Assembly: GCA_007922305.1 (NCBI GenBank)
Contig: ML677374.1
Span: 7,115,619 to 7,179,618 of the forward strand
DNA length: 64,000 nucleotides
Source: Dermatemys mawii
Lineage: Eukaryota > Chordata > Testudines > Dermatemydidae
Reading direction: 5' to 3'
Part shown: in pieces, positions 46,541-58,834 of the stretch
How positions within the stretch are numbered: position 1 is the stretch's first letter
Layout of the letters: every line of letters begins with the position of its first letter
Translations under genes and position numbers: made by a program
Notes under the pieces: generated by a model
The model's database searches: none
What the model saw: the letters and a program-made list of their open reading frames with translations, nothing else
What the model was told of the DNA's origin: nothing

Positions 46541-47200
46541 TGGAGGGAATTCAGAGAAGAGCTGTAGAAATCAGTAAGGCCTGATCCGAGGAAAGTTTGA
46601 CAGGAGGGTAAATGTGTTATTTGGCCAAATGATAATTAAAGCACCCATTGTGTTTGGAAATGAACTGATGGCTGTCGACATTGGCTATTGACAATAGGGT
46701 TCCCTGAATCAGTGCTGAAAATGGTTTGCAGAAACCATTAGTGGGGTTCAAATGAGCTGCCATTATGCTTTCTCCAGCTGCCATTGTGCTTTCTCCAACT
46801 ATGCTAGTCTTAGATCTGCTAGGAGTGGTTTCACAGGATCCATTGCTGACAGTTATCAGTCAACCAGTTTCCTAGTTAAGACTTAGTTTTTTGGAGGGGG
46901 ACATGGAGAGTTATACTAAGTCTCTTAAAGGTGTCTCGGGGGAGTGGAATTGTCTAGAATGGCAATAGGGGATAGTGGGATGAGTTAAGAAAAGGAAAAT
47001 TTAGGTTGAATCAATCTCAGGAGAAATTTCCCAGTAGTGAAATTTAGTGGATTGTGGCATAATCTCTCAGGAGTAGTAGAAACCATTTAGTTAGTGTCAG
47101 TTAAAAATGCAATTGGACAAAAAACTAGGAAATCCACAGTGAGGGACAATCCTAGCCTGCCCTGGGATGGCACAGGAAATGGATTACATAACCTAATGGA

Positions 47201-47452
47201 GGTAAGTTTACACTACAAGCACTACAGCAACACAGCTGTGCCCCTATATTGCTGACTGTTGCTATGGTGATGGAAGGGAGTTTTCCACTGTTGTAGTAAA
47301 GCTTCCCTTTAAGAGGCGGTAGCCAGGTTGATGAACTGAGCTGCATCTACATCAGGGGTTAGGTTGACCTAACTACGTCACACAGGACACAACATTTTTC
47401 ACAGCCCTAAGGGATGTAGCTAGGTCAATCTAAGTTTTAGATGTAGACCAGG
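47201..47452. mobile_element. TIR MITE of the GTCTACAC family, copy 1
   Basis: The termini GGTAAGTTTACACTACAAGC and (reverse complement) CCTGGTCTACATCTAAAACT bracket about 210 bp. The interior has family features, such as AGGTTGACCTAACTACGTCA and GATGGAAGGGAG. Moderately diverged. Confidence 0.55.
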
Positions 47453-48039
47453 TGTAGGTCTTCTCCTTCAATAAGTCCTGTGATCTACAAATCAAAAAAC
47501 CTCCCCCTGTAGTTTCACAAAGGAATCCAGCCATTGTCTCCAGCTGACATCCACAGCTCCAGTCCCCAAGGTAAAGAAGACACCAAATCACATGAGCATA
47601 CTGTGTGACTGTGAAAAGGTTTCTCGGCCTCCCTGGGCAATGAGAATCAAGCTTGCTGTCATCTGTGGGAAGCTTGTTTCTGCATGGAGTTCTGACTAGT
47701 GAGGGATGTGTCACCTTTTTACCATTCTTCTCTTCCCCACACAAATGCTAAGAGGAAGCACAAGTGTTTCCGATGGCCTTTGCCTTGGGGATGGATGCAT
47801 CCAATCTGCTAGCGGTGGGAGGTGGCAGCTTAGTGTTTGACCTGTAATAATTTATCAGACACATAGTTGTAAATGAGAGTTAGGAATAACCTTGAGGAAG
47901 CAAGACACTTCTCAAAGGGCTTTGTCTTCACTAGGATTTAAACGTGTCTTGTTAGAGTTAGCAGATGTGTTTTAAGGCCTCAGCTAGGCAAGGATAAAGA
48001 GTAAGTTGTTAGGATGTGTTAGCAAAGGACTTGTCTACG

Positions 48040-48185
48040 TGGGTAAGTGACACCAGTTTAAATTAAATCAGTTAAACTGGTGCATATTTTGTATGGACAT
48101 TGTGATTTCATTGTAGCTTCAACCTGCCCTAATCAATTTAAGCATAAGTGATTAAAGACCGGTTTATACTGAAATAAGGCCTAAG
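48040..48185. repeat. Fragment related to the CAGTTTAA fold-back family
   Basis: ACACCAGTTTAAATTAAATC and AGTTAAACTGGTG share motifs with the hairpin MITE at 19769-19969. It is probably an internal piece of a larger element. Confidence 0.4.
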
Positions 48186-48189
48186 GTAA

Positions 48190-48380
48190 ATTTTCAAAAG
48201 TGCCTAAGGTGTAGATATGCAAAGGCACTTAAGGATGCAGATGCATTCAGGTTAGGTGCCTAACTCCAAGTGAAATCAATGGGATTTAGGTGCTTAATTT
48301 GCTTGGTGGCTATAATTAAATACCTTTGTAAATCAGCCTGCAGGCACTTAAAAATTCTGATTCAGTGGAAGTCAGTGGGA
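48190..48380. repeat. Dispersed 'ttaggtgcctaactcc...aatgggatttagg' repeat
   Basis: TTTTCAAAAGTGCCTAAGG, TTAGGTGCCTAACTCCAAGT and AAATCAATGGGATTTAGG are typical of an abundant sauropsid repeat; similar motifs occur at 3540, 34380-34700, 52785-52930, 55290 and 58835. Confidence 0.5.
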
Positions 48381-48384
48381 CTGA

Positions 48385-48824
48385 GGCTTGGTCTACACAT
48401 AAAGTAATGTCAATGTAACTACGTTCGTCAGAGATGTGAAAAAACCACCCTGACCAACATAGTTATAACCACAAAATCCCCAGTGTAGGTAAAGCTATGT
48501 CGATGGAAGAAGCCTTCTGTTGACATAGCTAACCTATCTGGGGAAGGTGGTGTTACTATGCCATTGGAAAACCCACTTTCATTGGTGTAGGCTGTCTCTC
48601 CACTGAGGGGCTATGCCAACAAAAGTGAGTTAAACTAAATAGAAACAAGGCACTTCTGGAATAAGAATGTCCACACATGGAGTTATACAGACACTGCTGT
48701 TGTGCTTTAGGTTCACACCCTACTTGGACGGTTTGAGAAAGCACGGGATGGACCTAATGACATAGGAGGTCCCTTCCAGTCCTGTGTTCTGTGTTTCTGT
48801 TAACTTCCAAGTGTAGTCAAGCCC
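48385..48824. mobile_element. TIR MITE of the GTCTACAC family, copy 2, with a CR1 tail inside
   Basis: The left end GGCTTGGTCTACACAT pairs with the right end AAGTGTAGTCAAGCC. The interior includes ATGTCAATGTAACTACGTTC. A CR1 tail (48740-48800) lies before the right terminus, suggesting a nested insertion or two adjacent elements. Confidence 0.45.
48740..48800 (+). repeat. CR1 LINE 3' tail
   Basis: GGATGGACCTAATGACATAG followed by GAGGTCCCTTCCAGTCCTGT is the CR1 3' end. Confidence 0.65.
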
Positions 48825-50337
48825 TTTGTCGAGACCAAACTTAAATGGGATAGAAAAGTTGGGTTTTGGTGGTGAGGAGGGTCGAAGTAAAAAGAGAATG
48901 AAAACACTATTGTAAATAAAGGGAAATGAAAATACAGTGATTGTTAACCTGCTTCTTCTCCAGTGCTCAGACTTTCAGTATTTTTTCTCCCCGCAGACTC
49001 ACACATCTTCCCAGATCTGAGGCTGCTCCATTAGCAAACATTGGCCTTAAGAAAAATAATTCTCCCGCTATCTTCTTTGCAATCCTATGTCCAGATTTAG
49101 GCACCTAAAGAATAGCCTTCTTGTCAGTGGTGCTGACAACACACAGATCTCACTGGTCATGTAAGGTGTCTAAATGTGGATTCAGGAGCCTGGTTCAGGT
49201 CCCCAGGTGTGGTGATGGCATCCTTGTCAACTGTGGAGGATGCTGAATATGTAAGCCCTTCAGTCTGTCCATTCAGAGCACAGACTGTGAGAGCTTTTGC
49301 AGGCCTCACTCCTGGTCTGGAGGAAGGGTGAGTGAGGATTTCCGTCTCTGTCCTATTTAGTACTTTGTCTCCCTTCAGAATTTGCCAGGCATGCTGCTTC
49401 CAGTTTGGTAGGTTTGTTATGCATGCCTTCCTATTAAGGATGGGACTCGAAACCATCCATTGGTCTTAAGTAGGTGACCATTGTCCATCAGAGGGATGAC
49501 AGTGTTCTGTCGCTACCAGCTTGAACAGCATTTCAAACAGTGGCCTCAAGGGCGGGTGAAATGGTTCAAATGGTCCAGAAGTTCTCAGAGCTCAGCTGCT
49601 TTTGGATGCCCTGAGTTACACTTCTCACATATGATTCCATTTAGGGTAAAATATCGAAATGAGGTTAAGTGTCTCATGGTGTGAAAATATTGAGCGAGGC
49701 AAAGACAGATGTAAAAATTCTGCAAAGTCAATTTGGGGGGATTGAGCTGCACAAAGAACTGATGCATTATCTTTTCTCCTAAGGGAAACAGATAAAATTT
49801 AGTCAATAAAATCTGACATTTCTCTGTGTTCTCAGCTCTGAACACTTCTGTAATGGCTGCAGATATTTGCACTGTCTTTTCAGCCAGATGTCTGTGCTGG
49901 CTTTTTTTTTTTTAAATCATAAAAGTCTGCAGAATAATGTCTTAAATCCAAAATAAATTAAAGGTATTACCTCATTAGTAGCAGCATAATGATTCTGATT
50001 TTTTTTAAAAAACTGAGATTGACCACTAGCTTCATGCCTTCTCCTGAGCTCGTATTGACCAGTAATGTAACCAGTTCTACCATCTCAAATCTCAGCAAGG
50101 TTTAATTTAAATCTAATTAGCTGAGCATGTGGTCAGGTTGTTATAGTATGCTCCGACGGTCTTATTGTCAGTGTGTGTGGAATTCTGCAGCAACGTAAGG
50201 CTTCTTTATGTGGCAGGTAGTTTGTATGTACTATATGAGTGAAAGCTATTTATTTACACAGTTTGGAACATACTTTGTATTTTGTTAAAATGTTAAGATC
50301 AAGCCTCCTCCCTCCTAAGAAATGGTATCACTATTAA

Positions 50338-50620
50338 GGCCTTCTCTATATACACAAATTGTACCTCTATAACTATCCCAGGATAGTTAACGTGATACAA
50401 CAACCCCTAGTATAGACGCAGTTATACTGGTATGCAGGAGCTTATACTGGTATAGCTATTTCCATAGGGAAGGAGAATAACATTTATACTGTTATAACTA
50501 TGTCTACACTAGGGTTTGCACTGGTATAACTATGTTTTACCAATATAGAGTTGTGATTGGTAATCAATCATCAGTAAATGAAATAGCTGTACTGGTACAA
50601 AATCTCGCCAGACCAGGCCT
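50338..50620. mobile_element. TIR MITE with GGCCT..TTGTACC termini
   Basis: The left end GGCCTTCTCTATATACACAA (then ATTGTACC) and the right end, reverse complement GGCCTGGTCTGGCGAGATTT (then TGTACC), are inverted repeats. The interior has repeated 'ttatactggtata' motifs. Confidence 0.65.
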
Positions 50621-51495
50621 AAAATATATAATGTAACAAACAACAACAAAACCTCCCTAATTTATGCTGATTGTAGCAAGGGCCTTTTGTGAAAGAATTT
50701 CCGTATTTGTACTTATAGTGGGTATTTATTTCAGCTTATATAGTTCACCTGTCATTTGACCTTGAGCATGTCACTTCTTGCCTAAGTGCCTCTATTTCCC
50801 CTCCCACTCTTTGTCTTGTCAGGGTAGGCAGGCCCCCACTCTGCAAATACCCAGGCTGTGTCCTCACTGTGAAGAGGTGTGTTTTTACGTGGAGATAGCA
50901 ATCCCTATATGAAACTGTAGTGGAGACAAAGCACAAATAGTTTTTATCTCAGTGTTGTTAGATGAGGTCAACCCTATGTATCATATGGGCTTATCTATGT
51001 GTATCTCTAGCCGTGCAATAGCAAAAATTGATCCCTGTGCTGCTGTTGCACATGACAGGTTCTCTTTGGCTTACAGGAGGAGTGGAAAGTAACTGACCAG
51101 GGTTATGTCAGATCATTGCTGCTCTTGCTGTTACTGAGGAGTTATGTGTAGAAGCAGCAGCTCAAGCATGATCCCTCCCTATGAGGCCTTTCCAGAGGAA
51201 AAAATAGTTCAAAACAGCAAATCCTATGCCCATTTTGAAAAACCCGCCTATTTTCGAGTTGTCTTCACCTGATTTGCTGCATCTTCCGTGGGAATCAGCC
51301 ATTAGATGTCTCTGTCACCTCTTCTGACCTGCAGAAAATGTGAACCATTGACCTATAGTTGAAAGGTTCTGTGTCCCATTACTGATAGTCTCAAGCCATC
51401 TGCCATTTCTTACTAAAAAAGACCAAGCAATAGCTAGACGTGACTACATTGCCCCACAGTTTGGATGACGGATGTGACTAGCAGTGTTCCCCAAA

Positions 51496-51645
51496 GTGCT
51501 GCACTGTAACTCCTCACTGTGGATGCTGCAGGTGTAAACCAAAAGGTTCCTAGTTTGCGTTAACGTAGGACTGTGTTAATGCGAATGAGGAACCTTTTAT
51601 ATTGTGCCTGCAATGTCCAGGTTGGGGAGTTACAGCAGTATGCAC
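51496..51645. mobile_element. Near-complete fold-back (hairpin) MITE
   Basis: Arms 51496-51564 and 51575-51645 are inverted copies of about 70 bp with a 10-bp loop. Shared blocks include AAAAGGTTCCT, CTGTAACTCC and GTTAA. RNA from either strand would fold into a long hairpin. Confidence 0.75.
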
Positions 51646-52199
51646 GGGTATTTCACACAGTGTAGATATAGTCTAGATGCAATTCCGGTATCCTCTCTCC
51701 CTCCTTTTCTCATTGGTCAGATATTCCATCCTGAAATTCAAACTGCTATAGTAAGTTAGTTAGTTATACTAAGTTAGGTCAGCCTTCATTTAGCCTGGTA
51801 TCTAGTGCCTTTATATTTCAAAGGCTTTCTGTAAGCAAAGTGTTAAAAATTTGTAATGAAAACGAGATAAAAATGCATTTGCTCCCTCTGAAAAGTATTG
51901 TTCACAGATTTATATAAATGTTTTTGCTACTTGGGAGGAGAAGCATTTTTGATAGCTGAGCACCAGAGATCCTCAGATGTTCCTTGAAAGTTGGAGGGTG
52001 TTATGGTAAAGGTGACGGGTCCAATTCATAGTTTGGGGTTGGGGGCAGAGGGGAGAAGGGGGTATATGAAACTTAGTGCTTTAACTCTGACTAGAAGGTG
52101 CTCATCATCTACAATGGGACCAAAGGGCCTGATCCAAAGCCCATTGAGGTCTATGGAAAAACTCCTGTTGACGTCAGTGGGTGGATTGGGCCCTGAATG

Positions 52200-52540
52200 C
52201 ATTCTAGCATTTTACATGGGGGATGAAAGGCCATTGAAAGCTCTACTAATTACCTATAAAACTGTGGGGCTGTTGCTTGATTTTGTGCTTGCGCCTGAGG
52301 GGACATTAATCCTCTTTGGAAAATCAGCTGCATTTTTTTTTTTCCAGCAGGTGAACTTTAGAAAATATGCTCTTCAACTGGCAGCAAAGGCCTGGCATGG
52401 ATTTTTTTTCCCTTTAATCAAAGGTTATATTGATGCATTACAGAAGAGGGATTTAATGTTTCAACATTTCTCCTTGCATTATTTCAAGCTGAGCGGTGCT
52501 TTGTGGCAAAGCTGGTTGCCATGGTAAGTCTTTGCTTCAG
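52200..52540 (+). promoter_or_regulatory. Possible conserved non-coding element or unannotated exon
   Basis: Repeat-free, compositionally balanced sequence lies inside a repeat-rich intron. It contains CTAATTACC (homeodomain-like core), TTTAATCAAAGG (TCF/LEF-like) and TTAATCC. It also contains a T10-pyrimidine tract plus CCAGCAG|GTGAAC (near 52350) and a consensus donor CCATG|GTAAGT (52523), which would define an exon of about 175 bp. Which of the two it is, if either, cannot be decided from sequence. Confidence 0.3.
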
Positions 52541-52931
52541 CAGCGTAAACATTTAGACTAAAAGGAGCCTTGTCTGTAGTAGTGAACTATTCCATGCTCT
52601 CTCCAACCCGCAGTCAATTCGAACCACATATAGGTAATTACTACTTTTAGCTGGCTAAAGGCCTTTGAAGTCATAGGTTGCTGTTTAAGCAGTTCTTGTA
52701 TTTTTTGGAAGGCTGGTGCTTAAAGAAAAGTCCTCTAGAGAACTTAATAGGGATGAATTACAGGCTTCCATATTTGATAAAGTCTCTATCTAGACATCCA
52801 AGTAAACAGCCTAATTTTCAATAGGGTGGAATGCTTGGCAGCTTCTCTTAAGTCAGTCCTGAAAATCTGCCTGCTTGCTCAGGTGCCTAGATATGGACTT
52901 AGCCAAACTTTAGGTGCCCAAGCTGCTGCTG

Positions 52932-52932
<1 letters not shown>

Positions 52933-52961
<29 letters not shown>
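52933..52961 (+). repeat. T29 homopolymer
   Basis: Twenty-nine consecutive Ts, probably the A-tail of an old retroposon or a simple repeat. Confidence 0.9.
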
Positions 52962-52965
<4 letters not shown>

Positions 52966-53799
52966 AAAATCAATAACCTAAAGGAATTGGACATCTCCCT
53001 TCAACTCCTTTGAAAAATCTCAGACCCATTTTAAAAAAACCTTTGCAATAGAATTTAATAGAAAATAAGAGCCTTTCTGTAGGATTTTTAAAACCCACCC
53101 TCTCTTATTTTATAGCAGAGTTAGAGTGCTCTGTTAAGTTTGGATTTATTTGGATGGAATTTATGGAAAAGTGGTCTTTTTCTGGCAGGTTAAATGACTT
53201 TTTCCTGAAAGCTGTTGATATTAAGAGCTTTCAGGATGTTGGTTAGGAGGTATCTTTATTTCATACTGTCTGTATTGGTTTTGATTGATGAACTTCTTAT
53301 TAGGTGCCCATCACATGGTATTGACTCACATTATTACATTATATCAGAGATTGCTGATCCCAATCGAAAGAACAGATAAATTTTTACTCACCAGCAAGCA
53401 TAACTATAAAATAACATTTTTTCATTTCCATCCAGCAAATGTATTAATTCCCTCAGCCCTCCTTGTTGGGTCTTTTGCGCTTTACACTACAAATGTCATA
53501 TGAAGGAATTACAGGAGCCCAATGGCGTTCGAAGAGCCATAATTACTGAATATATACAACATGCAAGGACTAGGTAATATACCTGTGGGAAATGGTTTTC
53601 CCTTTCTCTGAGAAATTTTGAAATGTTCCCTATCCCAAATTGAGACAAAAAGTCAATCTTGAAAATTTTCACAAATAGAAAATCTGATTTTTTTTATTTT
53701 TTATTTTTACTAGAAATCCACTTAAATTTCAAAGCAACTTTTAATGTTGTACCAAGAAATTGAACTGTAAAAAAATGTACAAACAGGATGTCCTGATCA

Positions 53800-54005
53800 T
53801 TAGAAGATAAGAACAGCCATACTGGGTCAGATCATAGGTCCAGCTAGCCGGTTATCCTATCTTCTGACAGCAGCCAGTGCCAAGTGCCCGAGAGGGAATG
53901 AACAGAACAGACAATCATCACTAAGTGATCCAAACCCTGCTGCCCACTCTCAGCCTCTGGCAAACAGAAGCTAGGGACATCATCCCTGCTCATCTTGGGT
54001 AACCT
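53800..54005 (-). repeat. CR1 LINE fragment
   Basis: AAGAACAGCCATACTGGGTC, ATCTTCTGACAGCAGCCAGT, AGAGGGAATGAACAGAACAG and AGAAGCTAGGGACATCATCC follow the CR1-like reptilian repeat in order, about 200 bp. Confidence 0.7.
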
Positions 54006-54637
54006 TGGCTGACCATTCAAAAAAATTTTAGAAGAAAAAGGTTTGCAAACAGGAAACTTTAAACCCACCCTTTGCTGTGAACAGTTTTGATTTTGATGAA
54101 TTAAAAGTTTTTGACAAAAATTTTTTTGTTAACAAATACCCAGCTAGCTCTACTAGTTACATAGACATATTGCTGCTCTGATTGGATTTTGGCAGCTTCT
54201 AAAATAGAACATAATGAATACCACTATAAGGCTCACTACCTATTTAAAGGGATATTCTTATACACTATATTCCTTCCCATAAACCTTGGGTTTGCAGTAC
54301 CTCTGGATGGCTGACTTAACAGGAGCGAGCAATAGAGTGAATTCCAAGGTAAGGACCACTCATCATGGACCCCCCCCACATTTATACCTAGGGAGCTTCT
54401 CTGATATAACTTGAGCGTATCTGCTGCTCTTAACCTGGACATTATGTCATGTAACCATATTTCAAATCACCCTTTGAACTCTCAGGTGCTGAGTGTGAAG
54501 TGGGTCAGCACTTGCCCTAGGTGAGGGAGGAGCTCAGGTGTTTCAGGGAAGTCCAAAGTGTCAAGATCAGTGTTTGGAGAGGCTGCCTCTTGTTGGCATC
54601 ACCCTTCTTCTTCCCTGAGGGTTACTCTGGTATGGAG

Positions 54638-54657
54638 GTGTGCGTGTGTGTGTGTGA
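54638..54657 (+). repeat. (GT)n microsatellite
   Basis: About nine GT units with one GC interruption. Confidence 0.8.
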
Positions 54658-55439
54658 GTGATATTTTCAGTGCTTGAAAACTCATGAGAAGCTTTTTCTT
54701 CCCTCTCCTATATGGAAATGTCATAAACCTCTAGCGAATTTCTGTTCTACCAGTTTATCTGCTGGGCTTTAGGTGTGTTGAGGTTGAGTAAACACTTAGC
54801 TGTGTAAATAATGGGGCATTTCAGTTTTTTATAAGCAGTCGTTCATGTGGTAATTTTATTGATTGATTTTTCCTTTCTCCCCCTAATTAGGTTTCTCAGC
54901 AACAAACAGTTTTGTTTAAATCAAAACAGATAATTAAAAAACAACAACACGGCAAACCTTAATCTGAGCACTGGTGAAAAGTATCAGTGATCGGCCCTGG
55001 AGGGTAAAGTCTTACTATCAGGAGAAGCGGGGTCTGTAAGTGTGGCCCCTGAAACTGCCCTGCCATTGGGTGCATCCAGGCAATTCAGTCTACATTCAAA
55101 CTTTGCCCTTTGTGCTGACAGTGCAAAGTTGTGAAGGTGGGGAGTAGTTCATACCAGTTGAGATGGTTTATGTGGTGTGGACATTTATCCACTGGGAGTC
55201 AAACTGAAAAGGCCAAAGTCATTTTGCCTAGTTCACTGATCTGGCTGGATCTGAGCCAGTGACCTAGAGGTGAAAGAGACACAGACCTAGGTCCTGCAAG
55301 GTACTTAGGCATTTAACTCTTATTAAAACCACTGGGATTTAGGAGCCTAAACTTGACCATACACTGTCTCTCACTCTAAGTCAGGCATGAGGAGTTGGGC
55401 TAGCTGCAGGAATTCCTACATGAACTTGTATGGCCCATG

Positions 55440-55505
55440 GTATGCAGGAGGTTGTACTAGGACCTAGGTGGTCTTACGGTCTCTTCCGGCCTTAAAATCT
55501 GAGAG
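55440..55505 (+). repeat. CR1 LINE 3' tail
   Basis: TATGCAGGAGGTTGTACTAG and GGTCTCTTCCGGCCTTAAAA form a CR1 3' end. Confidence 0.65.
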
Positions 55506-56752
55506 TCCCATTCAATGCTGTAGGTGCTTTTCATGTATTCTTCTCACCTGCTCCTTGTGAAAATCGGGGCAGCCAGGTGGGCGCCCAAAGTACTGCTGGA
55601 GAGTCAGATGCAGCCAGTGGATTCTTAAAACACAGCTGCTGGCCTCTCTCTCCTTGTAAGCAGAAGGCGAGGGCTAAGGTAATAGATAAGCTGCAGCCTT
55701 TCATCCCTCCTCCTCTGAGTACTTTCTCTTCCTTTATCCGGGAGATTACAAGCCCTAGCAGGTATTAGCATTGTGTTTATTTGCCATCTACAAAAACATT
55801 CTCACAACTCTCTGTCCTTAGATGCTGCCTCCCTGCACCTGGCAAGTTGCCATCACACCGGTCAGTGTCACATTTTGGTGTAAAAGTCCGTGGGATCTTT
55901 TTCCATGAAAGCTGAAAAGCTTTGGCTTCCAGGATAATTCCATTCTGCATGAAAAGAACTGGGGGTGGGAGAGACTCTGCACGCTTGTCTCAAATGCAGT
56001 TGGAAATGAAGTTCTTGCAAACACCTGGGACTGTTGCTGGCTAGTTATAGCATGTGTTAATTATAGCTCCCATTGCTGAGAGATTGGGGTTGAGTGAAGA
56101 AGCTGTGTGTCTAGAATAGCACCTAGGGCCTGCCTGTTTCCAGAGGTGCTGAGCGCCTGCAGCTCCCATGCACTTAAGCTGCACTTGTGTCCTCTGCACC
56201 TTTGACAAGCAGCAAGCCCAGAGCATCTAAACAAGGGAGGGGGAAGGGAAAGAGATAGGAGGATCCTAGAAAGAACTGTCTTTGAAGTGATGTGCTTTGA
56301 TAACTTTCTTGCTAGTGTGCTGGCTTTGTTGCTAACTAGCGGTGAGTGGTAATAGAAAGTCATGGAGAGAGAAGCCAGTTTTCCATCACTGTATGTGAAT
56401 GATATTGGGGGGGGCAGCATGGAAATGCCCAATAATGGGTCTTTCTTGCTTTAGGCTTGCCTGTTAGGGATAAGGTTGTGGGGCTTCTCCTAGGGCTGCT
56501 CCTTAATTCCCTCTTGCTGCTAGCTCCTTCTCAGCTTGCTACCCACAGACAGAGAGAGAGGAGAATGCTGGATGTCGATTGAAATGTTGTTAGATACCAT
56601 GGGCTAGCAAAATGGACACAAGCCACAGAACTTGGACCCAGGTCTAAAAGCAGATAATGGGACCCCACCACCAGGATATAATTCAGGCATGTTTGGAATC
56701 CCAGCTTTTTCTGTGTGGCTTGATCTAGCCTTTCAGAAATGTCCACTAGAAC

Positions 56753-57161
56753 CATAGGTGCCAACTTTCCCTGGCTCCGCTGGGTGTTTGTGCCCCCCGC
56801 CCTGGACCTGCCCCAACTCCACCCCTTTTCTGCCCTCATTCCAACCCCTTCCCAAAGTCCCCGTCCCCTCCCTGCCTCTAATGGATCCTTTCCCCAAATC
56901 CCTGCCACAGCCCCACCTCCCCCCTGAGTGCACTGTGTTCCCCTTCCTCCACCCTCCCTCCCTGCCTTCCTTCCCGCGGCACGAAACAGCTGTTTCATGG
57001 CGCAAGCACTGGGAGCTAGGGAGAAAAAGTGGGCATGCGGCACACTCAGGGGAGGAGGCAGAGGTCAGCTGGGTGGAGAGCTGCTGGTGGGTTCAGAGCA
57101 CCCACCAATTTTTCCTCATGGCTGCTCCAGCCCCGGCGCACCCACAGAGTCGGCGCCTATG
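56753..57161. mobile_element. hAT-like MITE (409 bp) with a perfect 8-bp TSD
   Basis: The termini CATAGGTGCCAACT and (reverse complement) CATAGGCGCCGACT are inverted repeats. The flanks ACTAGAAC (56745-56752) and ACTAGAAC (57162-57169) are identical, a perfect hAT-type 8-bp duplication. The interior is C-rich in the left half and has no transposase. The intact TSD suggests a younger insertion than the other hAT copies here. Confidence 0.88.
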
Positions 57162-57399
57162 ACTAGAACAGCAAGATGAACTTTGCCTTGTTTTTCCTGT
57201 TGTGTGTCTCTCCTCGTATTTTTTCAGCTGCTGAAGAAGGCAGGGAGCTGAGTCAATGTCCTGGGTGCTTCAGTAAACTAGAGAGGAAGCTAATCCCTCC
57301 CACTGCATCACATCTACCTCTCGCTGCTCTGTTTTAGCATCCGCTGGGCATTTAACATGCTATGCTGGCCGTTAGATGTAATCTGGGCCCAGCCTAGGA

Positions 57400-57545
57400 G
57401 CCAGGAACACCTGAGTTTCAATCACTGGTCTAGCTCTGGCTCTCCCTGTGACCTTGTACAGGTCACTTAGGCCCCAGTTTCCCAACTATACAATGGAGAT
57501 AATTGCCTCTGTGTTGTGATGGTTAATGTTTATAAATGTAGCAAC
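57400..57545 (+). repeat. MIR-like SINE fragment
   Basis: GGCTCTCCCTGTGACCTTGT, AGGTCACTTAGGCCCCAGTT and CAATGGAGATAATTGCCTC, with TTTATAAATGTA, follow MIR from core to tail, one of the clearest copies. Confidence 0.7.
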
Positions 57546-58379
57546 TTTCCCCATGTAGGCATCATCTGCAGGGTTTGAACTGAGAAACTTCAGCACCAAA
57601 CCAGAGATCTTGTCCATTTGATCCAAAAGGGTAACTCCATCAGCTGGGAGCAGTAGCAGGCAGTTATCCTCTGTGGATCAGCCACAGAGGGAAAGGAATG
57701 TGAAACACACTGAACAATGGGTAACAATAAGTTATTACATAGTAGTTAAAAATGAATGCCTTTGGTTTCCATCACTTTCCTTTGTTCCCTGTATTCAGTT
57801 TACAAGCGCACCTGTACCAGGGCAGTTAAGATGCAAACCAAAGAGCACAGAGTACTAGAAATCTAATCAAAGAACGAATTACAAGCTCTGACATAGTCTT
57901 TTTAACTAACATCTTGAATGCCTAAGCCACGGCAAACCTGTCCTCCTTTGGATTGCAATGTGGATGCTGATTCAGTTTGGGATGAATTTTTTTCTTTAGC
58001 TCTTATAGATGAATGACTTGTATTCCTCTTGTTTACAGTGTGTATACCCGCACAAAAAGGGTGCTTTGAACCCATACACCTTCTGCAGATAAAATGTCTT
58101 TTGACATTGATGGGAGCTCTACTTGTGCAGGGAATATGGGATCAAGCCTTTATTCTTGGTTTGTTTTTTTTTAATTTCATAACATTTGGTATTTTTTTAA
58201 AAGTTCCAGCTCCTGGAGACATGGGATTATGTAAGATACTCAGGTTACATTTAAAAAAATTCAATTTCTAGCCCTCATATTTGCTGTGAAAGACTCAAAT
58301 ATGTGACCCCTAAAGGCTCAAACACTGGAAGGGTTTTTGGGGTAAAGAACCTCAATTTTGTTATTTTTTATTATAAAAA

Positions 58380-58555
58380 ACAACAGAAACCTTATGCTCT
58401 GCCCAGGGCCCCGGCCCAGGAGCGCGGGGCCCTGGGGCTCGCTGTGCTTCGCCCAGCGCCCCGGCCTGGGAGCGTGGGGCACTCGCACCGCGCCCTTGGC
58501 CTGAGCTCACGGGCCAGATAAAAATGGCCGGCGGGCTACAGTCTGCCCATCCCTG
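58380..58555. mobile_element. hAT-like element right half, GC-rich
   Basis: The right end GGCCGGCGGGCTACAGTCTG then CCCATCCCTG is the reverse complement of the CAGGGATGGGCAGAC hAT terminus, the family whose left end is at 4983. The interior carries two CGCCCCGGCC-type tandem units. The left end is lost. Confidence 0.55.
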
Positions 58556-58834
58556 CTTTAAGTGTTAAAATGCCCCAGAGAGCACACAGAAACATCCAGA
58601 GATGGGTGACCGTGTCAAACATCTAGCTTATATGGAGAATTGTCTCTTGACAAAAATACTTGTAAATGCTGGCAGCTTTGCATGCAATTGCAGCTGGACT
58701 CGATTTTTCCTGCAGTGAGAAGTTAGGTAAGACTGCCTGACATGCATACACTTTTTATATGGCTTGAACCAGGTAAGGATAGATATACCTTTAAGAGCCA
58801 TCAAATCCTGAAGCTTTCATGCCATGCAATCGTA

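Noticed and set aside
51991..52527. 178-codon ORF on the + strand
   Set aside because: It runs through a dispersed repeat ('gggcctgatccaaagcccattgagg') and then through a poly-T tract coding for Phe; no domain. The splice-like signals are reported separately.
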